Shown: positions 25,352 to 34,300 of the stretch, piece after piece
Numbering within the stretch: position 1 is the stretch's first letter
How the letters are laid out: the number at the start of each line of letters is the position of its first letter
Position numbers and translations under genes: made by a program
NCBI GenBank assembly: GCA_002690925.1
Contig: NZGD01000150.1
Coordinates: forward strand, 1-49,889
Reading direction: 5' to 3'
From: Rhodopirellula sp.
Lineage (GTDB): Bacteria > Planctomycetota > Planctomycetia > Pirellulales > Pirellulaceae
DNA length: 49,889 bases
The notes under the pieces: model-generated
Told to the model about the DNA's origin: nothing
Database searches by the model: none
Seen by the model: only the letters and a program-made list of their open reading frames with translations

Positions 25352-26275
25352 TTAGCTTTCGCTACACTCAGCCTGAACGCCCTGCCCAACACTTGGCATG
25401 GACGGATAGCCGGAGTTTTTGGCGACCATATCGCTGCTCGCCAATCTTTCCAGTCTGTCCTCGACAGCTTGGATGGTTGAATCCAACGTGGACGTCCCCG
25501 CCGTCAGACCAATAACCTCGAAACCGGCAAACCACTGATCAGTCAGTTCATCAGCACAGGTCACGTGAAGGGCCGGTACCCCATGCTGATGGCAAAGGTC
25601 TGCAAGTCGGCGGGTATTATTTGAATTCCGCCCACCAACGACCACAACTGCATCAACACGCTTCACAAGATCCAACATTGCTGCCTGACGACGCTTAGTC
25701 GGGTGACAAACGGTATCGACGAACTTTATATCAGCTTCGTTGTTTCTAGCTGTAATTTCCTCACGTATTTCCGCTAACAGGCACGACGGCATTGTGGTCT
25801 GACATACGATTCCCAGAAGCTTACTCTCGTACTGTTTGACCATCTTGATATCGGCAACGACATCGTAGCTCCCTAAATCCTCAACGATACCTTGCACTTC
25901 AACATGCCCCGGCTTCCCAATCAGCAACACATGTCGCCCCTCAGCTGCCAATTGCATCGCAGCATCATGTGCCCGTCGCACAAGAGGACACGTTGTATCA
26001 ATTACTTGTTTTCCGATTGAATTCAATCGCTCACGTTCCCTGTTACTCACACCATGGGCGGTAATCAGAACCACCGGTGTTTCAGGATCGGCATCGCGCC
26101 CTGTTTCCGATGACTGCACAAAACCAGCAACATCCAACTGATGTATCACGCGTGGATTGTGTACCAATTCACCATGGATTGTGACTTGAGTAGGATCATT
26201 TACCTGATCAGCGATTTGCAGAGCGTCACGAACTCCAAAACACATCCCCATTTCTTCTGCTCGTATGATTTTCAT
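25352..26275 (-). CDS. ispH: 4-hydroxy-3-methylbut-2-enyl diphosphate reductase
   Basis: IspH (LytB) performs the last step of the MEP pathway, reducing HMBPP to IPP and DMAPP with an iron-sulfur cluster. The three cluster cysteines are present: Cys12 in MCFGV, Cys96 in DTTCPLV and Cys190 in DTVCHPTKRRQ. Substrate-binding and catalytic positions are also recognisable: HGELVHNP, TAHGVS and GHVEVQG, with Glu126 as the expected catalytic acid. The 307-residue length is normal. CHPTKRRQ replaces the more common C-x-AT-x-x-RQ, a minor variation. ATG 26275 is preceded by a weak GAGAG. The gene is cytosolic and stands alone. Confidence 0.97.
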   Translation of the reverse strand: MKIIRAEEMGMCFGVRDALQIADQVNDPTQVTIHGELVHNPRVIHQLDVAGFVQSSETGRDADPETPVVLITAHGVSNRERERLNSIGKQVIDTTCPLVRRAHDAAMQLAAEGRHVLLIGKPGHVEVQGIVEDLGSYDVVADIKMVKQYESKLLGIVCQTTMPSCLLAEIREEITARNNEADIKFVDTVCHPTKRRQAAMLDLVKRVDAVVVVGGRNSNNTRRLADLCHQHGVPALHVTCADELTDQWFAGFEVIGLTAGTSTLDSTIQAVEDRLERLASSDMVAKNSGYPSMPSVGQGVQAECSES

Positions 26276-26381
26276 GACATCACTCTCGTAGATAATTTAC
26301 CAGCAATAAACAAATGTTCCGAAGGAACAAATTCAGAGGATCATCCACTGAATGAATCGACTCGACACTCAATTCATCATC

Positions 26382-26795
26382 TCAAGCTGGAGACCAACCA
26401 CCCGACAATTTCGATTGCTTGGAACCCATTTTCTTAACGCCCGGCTGACCATCAGCCACAACGCGTTCAAGAACACTGATGTAATCAGTGAACCGCTGTC
26501 GCCCTTCGTCAGTCAGCCGGTACATCGTTTGTGTACGATTCCCGTTGCTACCTTTCCAAATTTCAACCAACTCAGCTTCCGCCAAAACCCCGAGGTGACG
26601 ACTAAGGTTGCCATCAGTTAAGGAACAGAGTTCTTTGAGATCATTGAAAAGAAGACCGTCTAAATGGGCCGCAAGTGATGCGAGAATGCCCAGCCGAGCC
26701 TTCTCATGCATCACGCGATCTAATCCTTTGTAAGAGAACCTACCAGCTGATCCTAATTCAGCGTCTGTTTTTTTCAAATGCGATTTACGAGCCAT
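26382..26795 (-). CDS. Winged-helix transcriptional regulator
   Basis: This is a 137-residue regulator of the ArsR/MarR-like winged-helix type. DRVMHEKARLGILASLAAH, DLKELCSLTDGNLSRHLGVL (recognition helix) and the wing segment VEIWKGSNGNRTQTMYRLTDEG are diagnostic for the HTH family that takes a long helix at the N-terminus. ATG 26795 has GGAG 8 bases upstream and lies inside the end of the preceding membrane-protein gene, an 11-base overlap that suggests translational coupling. The frame continues upstream only because it is antisense-free coding space of that gene. It probably controls its own operon (inference). Confidence 0.9.
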   Translation of the reverse strand: MARKSHLKKTDAELGSAGRFSYKGLDRVMHEKARLGILASLAAHLDGLLFNDLKELCSLTDGNLSRHLGVLAEAELVEIWKGSNGNRTQTMYRLTDEGRQRFTDYISVLERVVADGQPGVKKMGSKQSKLSGGWSPA

Positions 26796-27396
26796 GACTT
26801 CGCTCCAACGTCCAATACAAGATGGCGGCACACAGTAATTGACCACCGCCAAAACAAAGGGCCATTTTCCATGGAGCCAGGAATTGAACTCCCGCCCCGC
26901 CATAAAGACAAATACAACCACAAACGACGTAATACAAACCCACCCAAGCCACCTGCGATGGCAGCAGACGCGAGGATGCAAAAACCCCCAGCCCAAAAAC
27001 CAAAGACCACAATCCTGGCAACATCCAAGAAACCTGCGGAGCTGTTCGATAAATGCAAATCGTCAGCAAAGCTCCTACCACCACACAAGGAATAAACTGC
27101 TCCACCGCCAAGCGTGTCATGTCACGCGCCAGCCCTGAACCTGACTTGTAGGCCCGCATCGCCAACTCAACGCCTGCAATTACCGCACTCAACGCAGCAA
27201 CACCAACCCACAATGCCAGATACCTTGTGAGGTCAGTTTCCGGATCCGCTACCCAGCGTCTCTGTACAGCAGCAGCCAGTAAGCCCAGCACGCCGGATGC
27301 ACCGACCGTTAACGATCGATAACCGCGGAACACCTCACTGCGCGCCATCTGCTGACGAATATCGGAAATCTGCTGAAGTGCTTCACGAAGCTCCAC
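26785..27396 (-). CDS. Multi-spanning membrane protein coupled to the regulator
   Basis: The product has about 203 residues from GTG 27396, which has AGGGG 6 bases upstream; the frame extends to 27465. An N-terminal helix (ELREALQQISDIRQQMARSE) precedes roughly six membrane segments, for example SLTVGASGVLGLLAAAV, LALWVGVAALSAVIAGVELA, FIPCVVVGALLTICIY and LWSLVFGLGVFA. No catalytic motif is visible. The overlap with the winged-helix gene indicates a two-gene unit, a layout seen in planctomycetes where the membrane protein and regulator are always together. A sensor or membrane-sequestration role for the regulator is possible but not shown. Confidence 0.8.
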   Translation of the reverse strand: MELREALQQISDIRQQMARSEVFRGYRSLTVGASGVLGLLAAAVQRRWVADPETDLTRYLALWVGVAALSAVIAGVELAMRAYKSGSGLARDMTRLAVEQFIPCVVVGALLTICIYRTAPQVSWMLPGLWSLVFGLGVFASSRLLPSQVAWVGLYYVVCGCICLYGGAGVQFLAPWKMALCFGGGQLLCAAILYWTLERSHGS

Positions 27397-27519
27397 GGGA
27401 TGCCCCTGCAATCTATTTTTCTTATGTGCGTGAAAATGAAACGCTAAGCTTGAATCCAAACACAAATCGCCGCAACAAAATGTCGATCCGCACGGCCAGT
27501 CTTTTCAGTAACCACAACA

Positions 27520-27963
27520 TCACCAAATATAAAACCCATCAGGGAATGGTCGCTGGCATTGAACAGCCATCACGTGAACTTCCCCATCGATACTTGAAAC
27601 AAACTCATTGGCCTCAATCTGGTGGGACAAACCTGATTTCCAGATCACCAAATCCTGATAGCCGTCTTCATCGATGTCTGCCCATGTGATGTAAGCGGGC
27701 CGTATGTCCCTGTATAAATCATTGTCAAACCTCGATCCCAACATCTTCTGACCACTGGGACACTGAACAACCAATTCAGCGGCACCGTTATCACCCGAAT
27801 TGATAGCGAATGACCGAGTTTCAATCGTAATCCGGTGCTTACCAACGTCGAAGCGATGCAAATCGTCATAGTCCAACGCTTGAAAGTGCTCTGACCGCCA
27901 CAGACCGACTCCCAAAACGGCGGCCAAGCAAGCGGTTCCAAGAACGGCAAAACGAGTCAACAT
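27520..27963 (-). CDS. Small anchored protein with a VCBS-like calcium loop
   Basis: The product has about 147 residues from ATG 27963; GTG 28014 would add 17. The N-terminus is hydrophobic (FAVLGTACLAAVLGVGLW) and acts as a signal or anchor. The rest is beta-rich and contains WADIDEDGYQDLVIWKSG, an FG-GAP/VCBS type D-x-D-x-D-G-x-x-D-L loop. One copy is too few for a full propeller, so this is a single-repeat protein or fragment. No family could be assigned. An inverted repeat lies about 110 bases upstream. Confidence 0.65.
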   Translation of the reverse strand: MLTRFAVLGTACLAAVLGVGLWRSEHFQALDYDDLHRFDVGKHRITIETRSFAINSGDNGAAELVVQCPSGQKMLGSRFDNDLYRDIRPAYITWADIDEDGYQDLVIWKSGLSHQIEANEFVSSIDGEVHVMAVQCQRPFPDGFYIW

Positions 27964-28014
27964 GCCAAAAAAAAGACGCACTGGGAATGTGAGGAAACCT
28001 TCCACGCGGAACAC

Positions 28015-28396
28015 ACCGCACCACTTACTTTACAATGCAAAGTAACTGCGGTACTTTCGCAAGTCAACGCAAAGCTCGGATTTTTCTCTTGGAAAAATCC
28101 GATGGGAGTGTTAGCTCTGGAAAAATCTCACAGGCCCCCTCCAATCGCCCAAAAGACACACAGGATGCTCTGCAAAAAATAATTCCCAGATTCGGTCAGA
28201 TCCATCTATTTTCAGCATGGGGTCCATTCATCGGCTGTGTCACCGCCAGTGAAAGGCTCGCGCGGTGTCACCCTGAGCCCATCGTGTTTCTAGCAGGGGC
28301 TCGATTTTCCCGACGACGGAACGAATTACTCTAACAGCCAGTTGCTAAACTCTCTGAGCCTGTCGACCGCTTGTTCAAAAAACGCGAGAGATGCGA
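28015..28396. other. Gap of about 380 bases downstream of the STAND gene
   Basis: No gene is supported; the plus-strand open frame 28035-28334 shows no family features. It contains the perfect inverted repeat listed separately and should hold the promoter of the small anchored protein gene. Confidence 0.35.
28076..28102 (-). terminator. Perfect 10-bp inverted repeat
   Basis: TCGGATTTTT (28076-28085) pairs with AAAAATCCGA (28093-28102) across a 7-base loop. It lies about 300 bases past the STAND gene stop on the minus strand. It could terminate that long transcript or act as an operator for the next gene. A related GGAAAAATC core recurs at about 28120. Confidence 0.45.
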
Positions 28397-31300
28397 TCAA
28401 TCATCAAGCGTTACTCCCAGCAGAAACGGTGCTGCTGCAGTCATCGTGCTGCGAAAGTCGATCGTTTCAATCTTGGTTTCAGGCTTTGGATTTTCCCAAC
28501 TCATGGTGTACAGCCCAATATCTCGGCCTGGCACTTGTGAGCTGGGGTGAACCCACGCAAGCGTTCCATCACTTACCTGCCGAGTGTAATACTGAGTGAG
28601 GAACCAGTCACGAACATGCCTTCCCGCGCAGATTTCAACTGTCCGTGTTTCGCCATCTTCATAATGGACAACGACCTCACCAATACAGGTCCCATGTGGC
28701 TCGGAGCCACCCCACCCAGCTCCATGCAGGAGGTGCATTGCTGATGCTTTCCGCCCAACAGAAATTCCGGTGGCCTCGGGTTTCAAGTCGTAGACTCCCG
28801 CTGACAGCACGGTTTCTGTACCAGCCAGCGCGAGAACCCCTCGAACATCAAACGATGTTCCAGCAAAACTACCGACACCAGGAGGAATTTTGTCAAATGT
28901 CTCCGTCAAGATTCGTGCCTTCTGCTCAGTCTGATAAGGAAATTCACCAAGCGAAACATTGTAATGCTTGGTGAGGTCAACAAATCTCGAACTGACATCT
29001 TCACTCCGCTTCGGGATGGATTCATCTAGAACAGCTCGACGCACTTCTCCCTGAGTGTCCCTCGCGAGTGAAAACTGATTCAACGCACCTAAAATCTCTG
29101 ATTTTAACAGCAGGCATTCAGCACGGTTGCCGCTTTCCAAGTCAAGTGCTGCGTTGACCGTTTCGAGAGCACGTTCGAATTCCTCAAAGCGATAATAAAT
29201 TTTCCCAAGCACATACAACGCTGCTGCATCGTTTGAGCCTTCAGCCTCAATTTTTTCCACAACTTTCTCAATCTGTTTTGCAACAGACTGATTGAGCGGC
29301 GATCCTTGACTGAGCTTTTGCATGGCAATCTGCGCGACCAGCGATATCTCCTTTGGCTCCCGTTCCAACTGCTGACCAAAGGATTCGACTGTCATCGCAG
29401 CTAAAAATGGCTGTGCTCGACTGCCCCCAATCTTCAAATCCACATGGTCGATGGCATGTTCTGGGGTCGGATTATTCCAGGTCGACTGACACAAAACCGC
29501 ATCACTTTCGTCCGCAAAGGGCGTCACATTTGCTGCCCGCCAGACCGTACTTTGCGGAGAGGGAGCATCATGATCTTGATTCATTTCGCTAATGTCTACA
29601 CCGTAGCGAACGATGTGGTCATGAACATCTCCGTTTGACAGGTGAACTCGATAATTCACCACGGGTGTGCCAGGCCTGTCGCTATTGAATGTCGCATGCA
29701 GGAAATGCAACTGGTTCCCTTTGACACCCACCTTAATTCCATCGACCTCCTTGGAGTAAAGATTGTGCATATCAATCTTGTCTCGAGCATTCAGCTGAAT
29801 CAGCCCACGAATGTCATAGGGAGTTCCGTGAAGCACGTGAATTCCCGCCCGAAACTCATTTAAGAACGGCCCGTAATAATTGGGGTACCCTCGAGGTGTG
29901 TACCAAGACTCTTCGAGACTTGCGTTGTAGTGGTCAGAGAGATCCACCAGACACTTCGAAAGCCCATCCTCTTGCGGTGGAATCAGCAGCTTGTAGAGCC
30001 ACTTCCGCCCCTCAAATTCGCCCATCTTCACCTTCACATCTTCGGTGAATTGATCCCATATCAATTGTTCGTCCTGGTTCAAAACAGCGGCCAAAGGCTG
30101 CTCTCCCGCCTGGCGTTGCAGCGTGTTTGCAGCTTCCTCCGCGCGACCAAGTTTCCACAAAACACGGCCATGCAATAATCGACAGGGCATGCTTTCGGGA
30201 TGATCCTTGCGAATTTCTTCAATCAGCTTCAAAGCTTGATCAAGCTTGCCAATTTGAAACAGAACCTCCGCGCGCCGATAAGTGACTTGAAGATTTTCGG
30301 GATCCAACTCAACAGCTTGCTTCGATAATGCATCCAATGCATCTCGTGTTTTTTCTGTCTTCCCCTCGATTAGGAATGAGCGTCGCAAGGCTTCGATTGA
30401 CGAGCGACCCGCATCATCTACTGAAGCATCACCAGCATTTGATTCCAGAGAAATTGCAACGAGAAAGGGGGCCGAATGCGTGTTCGTTGACTCAAAGGAG
30501 ATCGATCGAATTTCAACATCTGGGCGTGGGTTCTCCCATACACTGTGCGAGAGTGTTTTGCATTGACTGTAAAGCCCCTCGGACCAACCGACCTGAGCCC
30601 GTGTAGGTTTCACATGACGATTAAACACCCACGGAATCACATCCTGTCCAAATCGTATTGGGAACCGGATCTGCTCGTCGTCAGCGTAATGCAGCGTGTA
30701 GTAACCAACGACTTGCCCCTTCGGAATACGGCGTTGGACATTGGCTACGACGTTATGCAGAAAATGCACGTAGTCAGCCGATTGATTGACGGGGATCTCA
30801 CTAACCTTGGATGGAACCGGTACCGCGAACTCCTTGTTGGCAACAAAACCTCCACCAAGTCGCACGAGACCGCGCACATCAAAGAGAACATCATCGATCG
30901 AGACCAAACCGATAGGCAAACGCTTCCACGTGTAGAGGCTATTGTTCTGTTCCGTCCGCGGCCGATATGGCATCTGTACGAGTGTATGATTGTATTTCGA
31001 TCCGAGATCGATTTGATTCAATGTCGCATCCGTCGACCTCGGTGGTATGCCGAGACGCAGCATATACTCGTGAGCTTCATCAAATCGCTGTTGCTGCACT
31101 AACTCGTCGCATCGCTCATTGAGCAAGCGACCGTACTGATGCCAATCAACAGACCCATCTTCAAGGTGCTGCAAGGACTTGGCGATGGCCTCCCTCAGTT
31201 CTTCCTCACGCTCCGCTGACGCAAGCACCTGCGACCGCAAACCCCAAACTGCTGCATCCTCTGGAGCCAACTGACAGGCATAACGAGTCAACCAATCCGC

Positions 31301-34300
31301 TTCGAGCCGGCGACGCTCAAGTGTATCTCCAGTCTGGAATAATCGGGTGGCTCCCGCCAAAGCCAATACGTAGGGTTTGAATTTTTTTTGTGAGAGAATC
31401 TGCCGTAGTGTGCCCACCAAAAAAGGTGCCTGATTCTCCCAATCCAACGCATGACGATTTTCAGGCAGCAAGCTGATGGATTTTGTGAAAGCCTTGTAGG
31501 CCTCTTCCATCTGCCCTTGCTGGTGCAATGCGAAAGCATTCACATACCAAGCGATGGGAGTTTCGGGATCCAACTCCAATGCCTTTGCGACAGAATCACT
31601 TGCGGATTGGCCTAGAACCTGTTCCACCGCCCCTTTCAATGCCCACGCTTCACCGACTTTGGGCGAGAGTTCTGTGCCCTGCTCACAGTACCAGATTGCA
31701 GTCTGATCCCATTGCGTCTGAGCATGTGGTTCAAGCCTCGCACGAACGGGCGAGACGGACAGTAGGTAACCAATGCGGCATGAGATCAACCCATTATTCG
31801 GGTCCAATAAAAAGGCTTCGTACTGGTCACTTAATGATGAGCCTCGAGACTTGACGTCCGCATAATCCTGTGTGGAGAGATCTACCGACAGATCGGCCTG
31901 ACGCTCAAGTGGATCACTAAAAAACCATTTGGCCCACTGAGTGTATCCATCCTGTGAATCGGAGGATTCAATCGACGATTTCAGGTCCGCCAATCCTCCA
32001 GAAACCGCTTCAACGGCGCCACTTTCGTTAATACGTTTTCTCGCGACACGCTCTGCAAGCTCCGGCAACCAATCCGGGATAGGATCGTTGATCGGTGGCA
32101 ATTCGTAGACCTTCACCGCACCATCTTCACCGCAAGTTAGCAACCTCTGACTATCTGAACTGAATTTCAAAGTCCAAATCCGCTCTGAATGCTGCCGAGC
32201 ACGGAAAAGCCGCTTCCCGGTTGAGACCTCCCAGACGATCATCAAACCATTGACGGTACCAGCGGCGATGAAACGACCATCGGGGCTAAATTCCATCGCG
32301 CCAGGATAAATCTGCCCCTCACACTCAAGTGCCTCCACTGGCCTTTCCCCTGTACGCCAGTTCCAAAGGTCGATCTGTCCGATGTCCCATTCAGAATTCT
32401 TGGCGTTACATACCGCCACGATATCGCCACTCGGATGAAATACGGTCGCAAGATTGCTTTCACGACTTGGAGCAGTCCATGCCAATTCACCTGTCTCGAT
32501 ATTCCACACACGCAAGAAATCACCAAATCCAGAAGTGGCCACATGCACGCCATCAGGACTCACGCCAAACGTGATCCCCGTACTGAGTCTCTCGCCAACT
32601 TGAGTGATTTCACCTGTTTCACTGTCAATCAGACGCAGGATCCCATCGCCACCTCCAAAGATGACCTTCTCACCATTCACAGAGAAACGCGCGTCTCCAT
32701 CCAAATTGATCGAGTCAAACACGGGAAAACCTGACTCGGTGTCCCAAACACCAACATTCCCTTCAGCTGTCTCGATCAGCAGACGATTTCCTGATTGATC
32801 GAACTCTACAAACTCTGGGTTACCGCCGGGCAAAATCTCATATTCCAGAGCATCTTCAGACCCCAGATCCCAGACACGAACGACTCCATCGGATGAGCCT
32901 GTCACCAATCGATCTCCGCCAGGATTGAAGATCGCACTATTGATACCGGCACCATGCCGAAACGTTCTCACCGTTTTACCATCGGCGAAAGTCCAGATTT
33001 TGGCTTTCGTATCACGTGCAGCACCACCCGCAACGACCTGGGTGCCATCAGGGCTGAAGCTTGCCTGATAGACAGCTCCATCAAACTGCTGAGGAAGCCT
33101 TCTCGCCAGACGAGGTCGAGCCGACCAACGGCTGAGCAATCCAACGTCCAACTTGGTGACTCCTTGCGCAGTCACCTCAGTCCGTTCAGCAGAGACAAAC
33201 TGTGTTCGATCTTGCAACTGGGTGAATTTCGTTGCGAAACCGCCAGTCACTGCAGGAAGAGGAAGTAGCAACTGCTGCCCAGTACGTGTACTGAACACAC
33301 GCATCGACAGATCGCCCACATTGAAGGAAACTACTTTTTGGCCATCCGTTGTGATCGCAAACGAAGGTTCAAACGGATGTTCAATTGGCCGAGTGACCTG
33401 CAGGCCAGAAAACACATTCCAAATTCGAAGCGTACGATCCTTGTGTGTCGTGATCAGGCGACTGCCGTCAGGGGTAAAACTAGCCACCGACACAAGTGAA
33501 TCATCGAAATCGAAACGATGAATCTCTTTTCCGCTTTCAAGATCGTAGACTCGAAATTGTCGCCCCTTCTGGCTTGCGATACCAATGATCCAGCGTTCGA
33601 GCAAATTTTCTTGGTCGTTGTAACCAAGAAAGCGAATCGCCGCGAGTGATTCCTGCGATTGAACTCCGAAATCATCTTCAGTGATTTCACTGACGATGTC
33701 TCCCGACTCAAGATTGAGAACACGGATCATTCCCTGCTCAATTGTGCGACCTGCAATCATCAAAAGCGGTTTTGTGGGATGAAAGGCTACTCTACGAATC
33801 GGAAACTCAAACGTCTTCCGCTTGAAACTTGGCTGTGCCTCAGACTTGTTGGAATGTTCCCCAAGATCGGTCCATGCCACAGTCTGTTCAATTCCAGAAG
33901 CGACAAATAGCCAACGAGAATCGGGGCTCATGCCACAGTCGCTGATTCCCATCCCGTGTTTGAAATCACGAACGACCGATTCACCGTCAGATGCTCGCCA
34001 CACACTGATGGTTTGATCCGCATAGGCGGCGAAAACATGCCGATGATCGGGACTCGGACCTGCAACTCCAGCGACCAGTGGCGCCTCAGACCCCCGCTTC
34101 AAAGGGATCGCTTCGCCGGTTTTCCCGTCCCATAGAAGCAACTGTCGAGTCGGGACATCGTCCAACAAAATACGAACCTCATTGGGTACTCGAGAAAGCA
34201 CTCCATAGGGTCGATTGAATCGGTTGCTCACTTCCATTATGGGAGTCACTGGTTTACCGGTCTCTGTGCTGAGACCAACAATACTTCCCCCCTGATCCGG

